Positions 32,509 through 41,303 of a stretch of 64,000 nucleotides of DNA are shown here, in pieces. The DNA lies in the NCBI GenBank assembly GCA_017619675.1, contig JAFZRX010000009.1:186001-250000 (forward strand). The letters are read 5' to 3'. Both the position numbers and the translations under genes were made by a program. Below the pieces are notes generated by a model. The model ran no database searches. It saw only the letters and a program-made list of their open reading frames with translations, and was not told where the DNA came from. Position 1 is the stretch's first letter. Each line of letters opens with the position of its first letter. Source of the stretch: Bacteroidales bacterium (GTDB lineage Bacteria > Bacteroidota > Bacteroidia > Bacteroidales > UBA932).

Positions 32509-33516
32509 TTACATCTCGTTGCCTATCTTGCGCGCCCTTTCAGGCTTGTCAAGGTTGATGTTGTCAGCCATTCCAATCTCCACCAGGATGTTCCAGCCGG
32601 CGCAAAGGTAGACGTACGGCTGCAGGAGGCCTGCGTCAGGAACCACTATGGTAGTGAACGGGGTGGGCTTTGTATCGATTGCAACCACATGTACGTGGGC
32701 GCCGTCGAATACGGTCTTGTACTTGGCGTACTCGCTCTCGATAGGATTGACCACGAATACGATGTCTCCGTCCTGCATCACCTCCTCGGGTCCGTGAAGG
32801 GCGTATGTTCCCTCCAGGAAGTCGCTCTTGCGGCGGGTGATCTCGTTGGTCTTGAGGGTGAGCTCCTCCGCCACGCCGTCGTTCATACCGGCAAAATAGA
32901 TGGTCTTCGCCTCCCTTGCCCAGTCAACTATCTGCTTTGGAACCGGGAGGGTGAGTGCGGCCTCGAGCTGCTCCGGAAGGGCTTTAAGGGCAGGCTTGAT
33001 GTCTTTGCCTGCAAGTTCCCAGATGATGGAGTCGCAGAAAAGGGCCTGCTCCACTACGCTCTTGGTAGCGGCTACGGCGTTCTCCCATCCGCACTGAAGG
33101 ATATGGCTCTTGCAGCAGGCTGCCTCAAGAGGGGTTTCCTCGTTTGCTGTAAGGCCGTAGAAGTCCTTGTGGCCCGTGGCCTTGAGCTGGTTGGCAAGAA
33201 GGAGGGTCTCCTTGGTGCGTCCGGAATTGGACGCCAGCAGCACGGTGTATTTGGAAAGGTCATACTCCAGGGCCTGGTGTGAGCCTTCGGTCTGGACGTT
33301 GAGGTCAAGGCCCCAGGTCTTTGACCTGCGTGCGGCGTTCTTTGAGGGCATGATGCGGCTGGAGCCTTCTCCTGAGAAGAAGAGTTTTCCGGACTTGCCG
33401 GCCGCCTTTGCGACGAAGGAAGCGCAGGCGGGGTCAAACTTGCGTACGGTGTCTACTGTGCCCATCATCTCCTGCACGAGGTAGAAGCGAGCGTAATTCT
33501 GGTCTTTGAGGTTCAT
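32509..33516 (-). CDS. SIS-domain sugar isomerase-like protein
   Basis: A 335-residue cytosolic protein with two SIS modules like the isomerase half of GlmS or AgaS/FrlB. Module 1 (about 40-160) has FFSGEGSSRI and LLASNSGRTKETLLLAN, the phosphosugar-binding serine loop. Module 2 (about 190-310) has IYFAGMNDGVAEEL and EGTYALHGPEEVMQ, with the acidic residue typical of the isomerase or deglycase site. The substrate is a sugar phosphate, not identified. It sits one base after fabD and eight before lplA, an operon whose logic is not obvious. Confidence 0.82.
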   Translation of the reverse strand: MNLKDQNYARFYLVQEMMGTVDTVRKFDPACASFVAKAAGKSGKLFFSGEGSSRIMPSKNAARRSKTWGLDLNVQTEGSHQALEYDLSKYTVLLASNSGRTKETLLLANQLKATGHKDFYGLTANEETPLEAACCKSHILQCGWENAVAATKSVVEQALFCDSIIWELAGKDIKPALKALPEQLEAALTLPVPKQIVDWAREAKTIYFAGMNDGVAEELTLKTNEITRRKSDFLEGTYALHGPEEVMQDGDIVFVVNPIESEYAKYKTVFDGAHVHVVAIDTKPTPFTTIVVPDAGLLQPYVYLCAGWNILVEIGMADNINLDKPERARKIGNEM

Positions 33517-33517
33517 G

Positions 33518-34369
33518 TTATTTGATACGTCTTAAGAGACCCTGGAGGACGGTCCCGGGTCCAAGTTCTATAAATTCTTCAGCCCCGTCCGCCCTCATGT
33601 TGCGGATGGTCTGTGTCCATCTTACAGGTGAAGTCAACTGTTTAAGAAGGTTGTCCTTGATTGCCTGCGGGTCCGTTTCCGCCAATGCGGTAACATTCTG
33701 ATATACAGGGCAGGAAGGCTCCTTGAAGGAGGTTGCCTCTATGGCTTCCGCAAGGCCGGCGCGGGCGGGCTCCATGAGCGGGGAGTGGAAGGCGCCGCTG
33801 ACGCTCAGCGGAAGCGCGCGCTTTGCACCCGCTTCCAGGAGCTTGGCGCAGGCGGCCTCCACGGCCTCCTTCTCTCCTGAAATCACCACCTGCCCGTCGC
33901 AGTTGTAGTTGGCGGGAATGACCAGGCCTTCAGCCTGGGCGCAAACCTCCTCCACAACCTTGTCCTCGAGGCCTATGACGGCTGCCATAGTGCCGGGCAC
34001 CTTGTCGCAGCAGAGTTGCATCTGCTGTGCGCGGATGGCCACCAGCCTCAGGGCATCCTCGAATTCGATAGCTCCGGCTGCCGCCAGGGCGCTGAATTCT
34101 CCCAAAGAATGGCCTGCGACCATGTCAGGCTTGAAATCCGGCAGGCAGAAAGCCGATAATACCGAGTGCAGGAAGACGGCGGGCTGGGTGACCTTTGTCT
34201 CCTTGAGCTGGTCGTCCGTACCGCCGAACATTATATCAGATATACTGAAACCCAGGATCTCGTCAGCCTTGTGGAAAAGGTCCCTTGCCTGTGCGGAATT
34301 GTCGTACAGGTCCTTGCCCATTCCGGAGAACTGAGAGCCCTGTCCCGGGAAAATGTAAGCTGTTTTCAT
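33518..34369 (-). CDS. fabD: Malonyl-CoA:ACP transacylase
   Basis: A 283-residue enzyme loading malonate onto acyl carrier protein for fatty acid synthesis. The motifs are YIFPGQGSQFSGMGKDLY, the nucleophile in VAGHSLGEFSALAAAG, the arginine region (LVAIRAQQMQ), and the catalytic His in VSGAFHSPLMEPA. The ATG at 34369 gives the standard MKTAYIFPGQG start; an upstream TTG at 34378 lies in the promoter box and is unlikely. The box at 34376-34383 is six bases before the ATG, implying a leaderless message. It leads the fabD-SIS-lplA run. Confidence 0.95.
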   Translation of the reverse strand: MKTAYIFPGQGSQFSGMGKDLYDNSAQARDLFHKADEILGFSISDIMFGGTDDQLKETKVTQPAVFLHSVLSAFCLPDFKPDMVAGHSLGEFSALAAAGAIEFEDALRLVAIRAQQMQLCCDKVPGTMAAVIGLEDKVVEEVCAQAEGLVIPANYNCDGQVVISGEKEAVEAACAKLLEAGAKRALPLSVSGAFHSPLMEPARAGLAEAIEATSFKEPSCPVYQNVTALAETDPQAIKDNLLKQLTSPVRWTQTIRNMRADGAEEFIELGPGTVLQGLLRRIK

Positions 34370-34375
34370 AACTTT

Positions 34376-34383
34376 CAAATATA
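34376..34383 (-). promoter_or_regulatory. -7 box TATATTTG for fabD, back to back with the tRNA promoter
   Basis: The minus strand reads TATATTTG, an exact match, six bases from the fabD ATG. Twelve bases separate it from the plus-strand box at 34396-34403. Confidence 0.6.
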
Positions 34384-34395
34384 CGCTTTTTTTTA

Positions 34396-34403
34396 TACTT
34401 TTG
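34396..34403 (+). promoter_or_regulatory. -7 box TACTTTTG for tRNA-Arg
   Basis: An exact TAnnTTTG match ten bases before the mature tRNA 5' end at 34414. Confidence 0.6.
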
Positions 34404-34413
34404 TATTCCTGAA

Positions 34414-34485
34414 GCCCCCTTAGTTTAATGGATAAAATTCAGGATTCCGGTTCCTGTGATAGGCGTTCGATTCGCCTAGGGGGTA
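34414..34485 (+). tRNA. tRNA-Arg (anticodon CCG)
   Basis: The 72-base sequence folds as a full cloverleaf: acceptor GCCCCCT with AGGGGGT (first pair G-U), D stem GTTT/AAAT with loop AATGGATA, anticodon stem CAGGA/TCCTG with loop TTCCGGT (anticodon CCG, reading CGG), T stem AGGCG/CGCCT with loop TTCGATT, and discriminator A. The 3' CCA is not encoded, as the following bases are CAAAT. It has its own promoter box ten bases upstream and is divergent from fabD. Confidence 0.95.
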
Positions 34486-34537
34486 CAAATCACGTTCCTA
34501 ACCCATCACTGAGACCGCAACTAAACACCCGTTCTAT

Positions 34538-37500
34538 ATGAAGAGATTTATTACAGGCGTAGCCGCCTGCCTTCTGGCATTGGCTACCAGCATCAGTGTG
34601 CATGCACAGACATCATTCGGGACCCCTGCCAAGTTCAATGACGGCTGGAGGTTCATCCTTGACGATGTGGAGAACGCCCAGGATCCCCAGTTCGACGACT
34701 CCCGGTGGCAATCCGTAACCCTTCCTCACGACTGGTCAGTCCGCCAGCTCCTTTCACCGGACAACGCAAGCTGCCAGGGATACCTCCCGGGCGGAATTGG
34801 ATGGTACCGCAAGCATTTCCAGGGAAGGCAGGTCAATTCAGAACTGGCCTACATCTACTTCGAGGGTGTATATAACCGCAGTACCGTATATCTGAACGGC
34901 CATCTGCTGGGCAGCCGTCCCAATGGCTACGTATCCTTCATGTATGACATGACCCCGTACCTTAACAAGAACGGGGACAACGTGCTGGCAGTACGCGTAG
35001 ACCACAGCCAGGACGCTGATTCCCGCTGGTACACCGGATCCGGAATATACCGCAACGTATGGCTGGTACGCGCGGGCCAGACCCACTTTGCCCTCTGGGG
35101 AGTGGGTTACCAGACCTCCAGGCTGACCTCAAGACAGGCTGTGATAACCGTCGATACCGAGATAGAAGGCCTTGGAAGCCAGAAGGCCAACGTGGTGGTC
35201 AGCATGAAGGACGCCAAGGGCAAGGTCGTGGGTAAGGCCAGCGCCAAGGCGGTTGCAAAGCAGAAGGTTGACGTAAGGGTTTCCAACCCTCACCTGTGGT
35301 CGTTGGAAGACCCGTATCTCTATACCCTGGAGGTTTCCATCGAGGCGTCCGGAAAGGTGCTTGACCGCACTGTGGTCAAGGCCGGAATCCGCTCCCTGAA
35401 ATTCGACGCCAACAAGGGCTTCGCCTTGAACGGCAAATGGATGAAGATCAAGGGAGTATGCCTCCACCACGATGCCGGAGTCCTTGGCGCCGCCGTTCCA
35501 CCCGAGGTATGGGAAACCAGGCTCAAGGTCCTCAAGAACATGGGTGTGAACAGCATCCGTACAAGCCATAACCCTCAGAATCCGGATTTCTACGATGTCT
35601 GCGACAAGATAGGCCTCCTTGTACTGGACGAAGCCTACGACGAGTGGGAATACCCCAAGAACAAATGGATAGAAGGCTGGAACCGCGGAACCCCTGGCCA
35701 CCAGGGCACCTTCGACTATTTCTATGACTGGTGCGAGCAGGACATCACCTCAATGGTTAAGAGGGACCGAAACCACGTCTCAATCTATATGTGGAGCATA
35801 GGAAACGAGGTTGACTATCCAAACGATCCTTACTCACATCCTATCCTTGACGGAGACGGCTCCGCAATCAGCCAGCCTGTTTCCGGAGGCTACAAGCCCG
35901 ACGCTCCAAATGCCATGCGCATAGGTGAGATCGCGGAAAGGCTTGCCGGTTATGTGCGCGCTGTGGACAAGTCCCGCCCCGTTACCGGTGCGTTGGCAGG
36001 AGTGGTAATGTCCAACCAGACAACATATCCCCAGGCTGTTGACGTCGTAGGCTACAACTATACGGAAAACCGCTATGTCATTGACCATGAGACATATCCT
36101 GACAGGATACTCTACGGCTCCGAGACCGGCCACGGCCTCAGCAGCTGGAGGGCCGTCCAGGAGAACGAGCACATCTTTGGCCAGTATATATGGACCGGCG
36201 CGGATTACCTTGGAGAATCCAACGCCTGGCCTTCACGCGGCATGGGAACTGGTCTCATTGACTTTGCCAACAACCTCAAGCCGGGCGGATACTTCCGCCA
36301 GGCCCTCTGGAGCGAAGTTCCTTTCACATACATAGGCACTTCAGCAGTCCCGGCCGCCCAGATCGCCAACCAGGGAAGGGGAGGCGGAGCGCGCGTCAAC
36401 ACCAGCGCCTTCGACCTCTGGAACTACCAGCAGGGAGAAAACATCAGGGTTTCCTGCTACACCAATTCTCCTCAGGCCCGCCTCCTGCTCAACGGCAGGG
36501 TCGTGGGCGAGATGAAGCCTTACGAGTACCAGACCGGCGTCATCTCCTGGGACGTCCTTTACGAACCGGGTGAGCTCAAGGCCCAGGGATGCGATGCAAA
36601 CGGCAACGTTGAATCTGAGTACATCATCAATACCTCCGGGCGCCCTTACGCCCTCAGGGCCACCGCTGACAAGGCTGACCTTGACGCCGAGGCCGGTGCC
36701 GTGGTACAGGTTCCCATCGAGATAGTTGACGAGAACGGAATCCTGGTGAAACTCGCCGACAATGAGATCACCTGCCGCGTGACGGGTGCGGGAAGGCTCC
36801 TCGGCCTTGAATCTGGAAACAATACCGACATGGGCATATGGACTGACAATGTCCAGAGGGCATATCACGGCCGCCTGCTGGCATACATCCAGCTGGACGG
36901 TTCCGTAGGAGACATAGAGGTCAACATCAGTTCACCTTATCTCCAGGGAGGAACCCTCAGGATAGGAGCCCACCGCTATACAACCGTGGACAAGATCCAG
37001 CTCAGCGATCCCTTCATCCTCGCGGACGATGCCACCAAGACCTATTACATGACCGGAACGGGCGGACGCCTGTGGAAGAGCAAGGACCTCCTGGTCTGGG
37101 ACGGCCCCATGACCGTAGCACAGACCAATCCGCGCTCCTGGATGGGTCCCAACCCTCAGATCTGGGCCGCTGAGATCCACAAGTACAACGGCAAGTACTA
37201 CTACTTTGCCACCTTTACCAACAACGCCGTCCAGATTGACAGTTACCGAGGCAACAACATCCCGCGCCGCGCCTGCCACGTCCTTGTAAGCGACAGGCCC
37301 GAAGGCCCGTACACCCCGATCCCGGGCGGAGACGAGACCTATCTGCCTGACAACCAGCCAACCCTGGACGCCACACTGTTCGTGGATTCGGATGGCCTGC
37401 CGTACATGATATTCTGCCACGAATGGCTCCAGAACTGGAACGGCACGGTAGAGAAGATACATCTTAAACCCGATTTCTCAGGCACCTACGGCGGACGCAC

Positions 37501-37891
37501 AACCCTGTTCCGCGCCTTCGACTCCCCCTGGAGCCGCGAGAAGGACGAGCAGGGCAACGACATCCCCAACAAAGTCACGGACGGCCCGTACGCCTTCCGT
37601 ACCCAGACCGGGAAACTGGGAATGATCTGGACCAGCTGGCGCTATGACGACTACACCCAGGGCGTGGCCTATTCCCAGAGCGGGACCCTGGACGGCCCGT
37701 GGGTACAGATGCCGGATCCCATCACTCCTCCGAATTTCGGACACGGAATGATCTTCCGCACCTTTGACGGCAAGCTCCTGCTCTGCTGCCACTCCCACGA
37801 TACAAGTACAGGAAGAACAGTGCGTATTCCCGCAATGTTCCTCCTGGACGATTCTGGGGACCAGATAAAGGTTCTGGCCAGGTTTCTCTAG
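34538..37891 (+). CDS. GH2 beta-glycosidase fused to a GH43 domain
   Basis: A 1117-residue secreted protein (signal peptide ending SVHAQ). Residues about 25-820 are a GH2 enzyme of the beta-galactosidase type: sugar-binding domain (GIGWYRKHF), immunoglobulin domain, barrel with acid/base E424 in WSIGNEVDY and nucleophile E529 in LYGSETG, and C-terminal beta domains. From about 820 a GH43 propeller follows: D824 in LSDPFILADD, D944 in PTLDATLFVD and D1015 in KVTDGPYAF, where many GH43 enzymes have a Glu. The fusion suggests sequential removal of galactose and arabinose or xylose from branched glycans. The last four bases overlap the convergent serpin gene. Confidence 0.9.
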   Translation: MKRFITGVAACLLALATSISVHAQTSFGTPAKFNDGWRFILDDVENAQDPQFDDSRWQSVTLPHDWSVRQLLSPDNASCQGYLPGGIGWYRKHFQGRQVNSELAYIYFEGVYNRSTVYLNGHLLGSRPNGYVSFMYDMTPYLNKNGDNVLAVRVDHSQDADSRWYTGSGIYRNVWLVRAGQTHFALWGVGYQTSRLTSRQAVITVDTEIEGLGSQKANVVVSMKDAKGKVVGKASAKAVAKQKVDVRVSNPHLWSLEDPYLYTLEVSIEASGKVLDRTVVKAGIRSLKFDANKGFALNGKWMKIKGVCLHHDAGVLGAAVPPEVWETRLKVLKNMGVNSIRTSHNPQNPDFYDVCDKIGLLVLDEAYDEWEYPKNKWIEGWNRGTPGHQGTFDYFYDWCEQDITSMVKRDRNHVSIYMWSIGNEVDYPNDPYSHPILDGDGSAISQPVSGGYKPDAPNAMRIGEIAERLAGYVRAVDKSRPVTGALAGVVMSNQTTYPQAVDVVGYNYTENRYVIDHETYPDRILYGSETGHGLSSWRAVQENEHIFGQYIWTGADYLGESNAWPSRGMGTGLIDFANNLKPGGYFRQALWSEVPFTYIGTSAVPAAQIANQGRGGGARVNTSAFDLWNYQQGENIRVSCYTNSPQARLLLNGRVVGEMKPYEYQTGVISWDVLYEPGELKAQGCDANGNVESEYIINTSGRPYALRATADKADLDAEAGAVVQVPIEIVDENGILVKLADNEITCRVTGAGRLLGLESGNNTDMGIWTDNVQRAYHGRLLAYIQLDGSVGDIEVNISSPYLQGGTLRIGAHRYTTVDKIQLSDPFILADDATKTYYMTGTGGRLWKSKDLLVWDGPMTVAQTNPRSWMGPNPQIWAAEIHKYNGKYYYFATFTNNAVQIDSYRGNNIPRRACHVLVSDRPEGPYTPIPGGDETYLPDNQPTLDATLFVDSDGLPYMIFCHEWLQNWNGTVEKIHLKPDFSGTYGGRTTLFRAFDSPWSREKDEQGNDIPNKVTDGPYAFRTQTGKLGMIWTSWRYDDYTQGVAYSQSGTLDGPWVQMPDPITPPNFGHGMIFRTFDGKLLLCCHSHDTSTGRTVRIPAMFLLDDSGDQIKVLARFL

Positions 37892-39087
37892 AGATTTGTC
37901 ACCTGCCCGATGAACAGGATGTCTCCCGTAGAGTCGGAGCGGATGATATAGAAGAAAGGACGGTTGGCAATGAAGTCCACCGTGACATCCGGGGCTACTG
38001 AAGTAGTGCGCATTCCAATGCCTGTCACTGCGGCGGCCTCGGTTCCTTCTTCATTCACGTCAATGTAGGTCTTCTGCTTGACAAAGTCTATGCGGAGCGG
38101 AGTGGATGACAGTTTGGAGAAGTCCGCGCCGTTTCCGAAGGCCAGGTTCATTCCCATGTCGCGCAGCATGCCCGTGAGGTCCATCTCGCATTCCAGCTTG
38201 AACTTTGGCATGCTCACGCGCACCCTCTGCGTGCGCAGTTCCTTGCGCCATCCCTCCCAGCGGGAGGTGCTGAGGGCGGCTGCGGCGTCGTCCAGGGCTA
38301 CGCCCGGACGCGGAAGCAGCACGTACATCTCAATGTCGCCGCTCTCGTAGGGGAGTTCCAGGATATGGAAGAAATCGTTCTGGCAGTAGCGCAGGCGCTC
38401 CGTCTGGTGCATCATGTCAACCTGCTGGACTACTCCGTCAAGGCGGGTGAAGGCCTCCTTGTCAGTACGGGTGAAAGGCTTCTCCCATTTGTCGAAGAAA
38501 TACACGGCGTTAAGGAGCATGAACTGCATTCCTGGAGGCATGTTGTCCAGGATGGAAGGAATCTTTCCGTTTGTGTTGCGGGAGCACCATCTGTTGATGT
38601 CGGCTACCACGGATTTCTGGCTGAAATCCCTGTTGTTGACCTCCGAGTTGTATTTGCCCTGGATGGTCTTCTTGTAGTCAGGGAGTATGCTTATCTGCTT
38701 GTTTACCCAGACGGAATTGGCCACCTTCACGGTGCTTGCCTCGGGAGCTTTGCTATATTCCTTGCCCAGGACCTTCCACATCTGGTCTGCCGTGGCCCCG
38801 GAAGCGCCTTCCGCCGCCATTGAAAGGGCGGCGCCAAGGCTGAACGGGGACAGGCAGATGGACTGCCGGCCCCTGACGGCCTTGAAGACGTCAAAGTCAA
38901 AATCTCCGCCAGCCGCAATGTTGTCGGAAGCAAAGCCCTTCTGCATTGAAGAAGGGACCACCTGGTCCTGGGTTATGGGTACCAGGTCCAGCACCGGCAA
39001 GGGGATATACTGGGTCTTGCTGGTGTTGGAACACCCCGCCAGGGCGGTTACGGCGGCGATAATGCCTATAATTTGAAGATTCTTCAT
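37888..39087 (-). CDS. Serpin-family lipoprotein (protease inhibitor)
   Basis: A 399-residue lipoprotein (lipobox LAGC) with a complete serpin fold. Seen are NSVWVNKQISILPDYKK, FMLLNAVYFFDKWEKPF, QQVDMMHQTE, LPYESGDIEMYVLLPRP, and the hinge VNEEGTEAAAVTG followed by the distal FIANRPFFYIIR. The reactive loop is GMRTTSVAP; counting from the hinge places P1 at the second Thr, so the target is uncertain. The small-residue hinge indicates an inhibitory serpin. It lies one base after the S9 peptidase gene, suggesting a role in protecting the cell surface or its own enzymes from proteases. Confidence 0.92.
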   Translation of the reverse strand: MKNLQIIGIIAAVTALAGCSNTSKTQYIPLPVLDLVPITQDQVVPSSMQKGFASDNIAAGGDFDFDVFKAVRGRQSICLSPFSLGAALSMAAEGASGATADQMWKVLGKEYSKAPEASTVKVANSVWVNKQISILPDYKKTIQGKYNSEVNNRDFSQKSVVADINRWCSRNTNGKIPSILDNMPPGMQFMLLNAVYFFDKWEKPFTRTDKEAFTRLDGVVQQVDMMHQTERLRYCQNDFFHILELPYESGDIEMYVLLPRPGVALDDAAAALSTSRWEGWRKELRTQRVRVSMPKFKLECEMDLTGMLRDMGMNLAFGNGADFSKLSSTPLRIDFVKQKTYIDVNEEGTEAAAVTGIGMRTTSVAPDVTVDFIANRPFFYIIRSDSTGDILFIGQVTNL

Positions 39088-39088
39088 G

Positions 39089-41299
39089 CTATTTCATCCA
39101 TTGGTCCAGCCAATCATATACAATTCTGTGCCAATATAGTGAATTTTGTGGTTGAAGTATCCAATGATTTTCATCCGGGAACACAACTAATTTGGAAGGA
39201 ACCCCCATCATCTGGGCCGCATTGAAGGCAGCCATGCCCTGGGTGTAGGGGATTCGGTAGTCCTTTTCTCCGTGGATGCAGAGGATAGGCTTGTTCCATT
39301 TGTCCACGTTCTTGAGGGGTGAGTTGGCATAGTGGCGCTCCGCTTCGTCATATCCGCTCCATGGAGAGCCGCTAAGATAGCCGCGTCCGAGTCCGCCGTT
39401 GTCCCATTCAGGGAACCACATTTCCTCAGTGGTGTAGTACAGGCCGGCTTCCTCGAAGATTCCGGCGTGGGCGATGAAGCAGTCGAAGGTGTTCTCGTGG
39501 ATTCCGGACAGATAATATGAGGAATATCCTCCGTATGAGGCGCCCACGCAGGCCAGTTTGTCTACATACGGCCTGGACTTGATGTAGCGGGCCGCGCTGA
39601 GGTAATCCTGCATGTTCAGGCCTATGTAGTCTCCGCTGATCTCCTCCTTCCATTCCTGGCCGCTGGAGGTGGTTCCGCGGCGGTTGGGCATTATTACAAT
39701 GTAGCCCTGCTCAGCCATGAGCCTGTAGCACCAGCGGTAGCTCCATCCCTGGGAATTGGAACTCTGCGGGCCTCCCAGCACGATCTCTATTGCCGGATAC
39801 TTGTTTGCCGGGTTGAATTTTGGCGGATAGAGCACCCAGGCCTGCATCTGCTGGCCGTCCACTGTCTCAATCCATACGCTCTCGCTCTTTGGATCGGTGA
39901 GCTGGGTGAAGATATGGTCGTTCTCCGACGTTATGCGGTTGAACTCACAGCTGTAGTCGCTCCTGAAACGTACGGACACCAGTTCCGTGGGGAAGTTGAG
40001 GCTGGTGAAACTGGTAAGCAGGTTCACGGTATTTCCGCCTCCTATGTAAGCGAACGGGGAATCGAAGTCATAGTACCAGTCTTCGCTCGTTATCCTGGCA
40101 AAGGCGTCGGTGTCTATGTCCACTATGAAGATGGCCTGGAGGCCTTCGGTGAGGGCGTTGAATATTATGTGCCTGTCATCCGGGGCCCATACCGGACCTG
40201 CCACGTCGCGGTCAAGGCTAGCGCACAGCTGGCGGATATCCTTGATCTTCACATCAGCGCTCTGGCCCTCGTCCGTGGTGCCGAATTCTATGTCGCAGAC
40301 CATAAGTCTCTGCTGGTCAGCCTCGTAGCCGTCCCTTGCCATGGAGATCCAGGCCAGTTTGGTGCCGTCATGGCTCCATACAGGGTCAGTGTCGTATCCG
40401 CCGTCCATGGGGATGCGCGTGGTGGCTCCGGTAAGGACGTCAAAGATATAGATCTCAGTGTCAGTGGAGAAGGCGTAGTCCTTTCCGGTCTTCTTGCGGC
40501 AGCTGTATGCGATATGCCTTCCATCAGGCGCCCAGTCAAGCTGCTCCGCTCCGCCGAAAGGTTCGGTTGGGAGTTCGTACGGCTCGTCGCCAAGGATGTC
40601 GAAGGAATTGTCCAGGGTGATCATGCCGTTCACCGTGGTGGATACAAATGAACGGGGGATTTCAGTAACCCAGTGGTCCCAGTGGCGGTACATCAGGTCC
40701 TCAGTGGTATAGGCCCTGGCCTTGTCAAGGGCGGGATCCAGGTCTTTTGGGGTCTTGACCGGCCCCGGTCCCGTAGTGATGAAAATCACGCTGGACTGGT
40801 CCGGGGAAAGCTTGAACTCGCTTATGCCGTTGGGAATGTCGCTGATCTGTTCCTTCTTGCCCAGTTTGTTGCCGTTCAGGGGAGCCTTCCACATCTGTCC
40901 GTCCTGGATGAAGAAGATGCTCTTGCCGTCCTTGCTCCAGCGGGCGTTGCTGACGCTCTTGGCGTAACGCGTAAGCTGGACCTTGTTGCCGCCGTCATTA
41001 TCGCAGAGGAACAGGTTCCTGCAGCTTCTGTTATCGGCGATCGAAGTGTATGACACTCCATAAAGGATTTTCTTTCCGTCCGGGCTCAGCTGCGGGTCCG
41101 AGAGGCGTCCCATTGACAGGAGGGCCTCAGGTGTCATCACTCCGTCCGCGAGGGTGATGTCGGAAGGGCCTATGTATCCAGCGGTTTGCTCTTTTTCTTT
41201 ATTGTTCATGGCTTTTCCAATTAAGGTACCTGCAAAGTATCCCGCAAGGGCGCATGCGATAATAATGAGCAGGCTTGAAAGGAATTTGGTGGTTTTCAT
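39089..41299 (-). CDS. S9-family (prolyl oligopeptidase/DPP-like) peptidase
   Basis: A 736-residue envelope serine peptidase with an N-terminal hydrophobic anchor (LSSLLIIIACALAGYFAG). A beta-propeller of WD-like repeats (SPDGKKI, SKDGKSIFF, SHDGTKLAW, APDDRHI) occupies about residues 60-430. The alpha/beta-hydrolase domain has the nucleophile in GASYGGYSS, the acid in IHGEKDYRIPYTQ and the histidine in FPDENHWI. It resembles DPP5-like enzymes that release dipeptides from oligopeptides. Four bases separate it from recG, and one base from the serpin gene, so protease and inhibitor share a transcript. Confidence 0.93.
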   Translation of the reverse strand: MKTTKFLSSLLIIIACALAGYFAGTLIGKAMNNKEKEQTAGYIGPSDITLADGVMTPEALLSMGRLSDPQLSPDGKKILYGVSYTSIADNRSCRNLFLCDNDGGNKVQLTRYAKSVSNARWSKDGKSIFFIQDGQMWKAPLNGNKLGKKEQISDIPNGISEFKLSPDQSSVIFITTGPGPVKTPKDLDPALDKARAYTTEDLMYRHWDHWVTEIPRSFVSTTVNGMITLDNSFDILGDEPYELPTEPFGGAEQLDWAPDGRHIAYSCRKKTGKDYAFSTDTEIYIFDVLTGATTRIPMDGGYDTDPVWSHDGTKLAWISMARDGYEADQQRLMVCDIEFGTTDEGQSADVKIKDIRQLCASLDRDVAGPVWAPDDRHIIFNALTEGLQAIFIVDIDTDAFARITSEDWYYDFDSPFAYIGGGNTVNLLTSFTSLNFPTELVSVRFRSDYSCEFNRITSENDHIFTQLTDPKSESVWIETVDGQQMQAWVLYPPKFNPANKYPAIEIVLGGPQSSNSQGWSYRWCYRLMAEQGYIVIMPNRRGTTSSGQEWKEEISGDYIGLNMQDYLSAARYIKSRPYVDKLACVGASYGGYSSYYLSGIHENTFDCFIAHAGIFEEAGLYYTTEEMWFPEWDNGGLGRGYLSGSPWSGYDEAERHYANSPLKNVDKWNKPILCIHGEKDYRIPYTQGMAAFNAAQMMGVPSKLVVFPDENHWILQPQNSLYWHRIVYDWLDQWMK

Positions 41300-41303
41300 C
41301 GTA

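Noticed and set aside
39914..40651. A 245-codon open frame opposite the S9 peptidase
   Set aside because: Shadow of a GC-rich coding strand with no recognisable domain or promoter.
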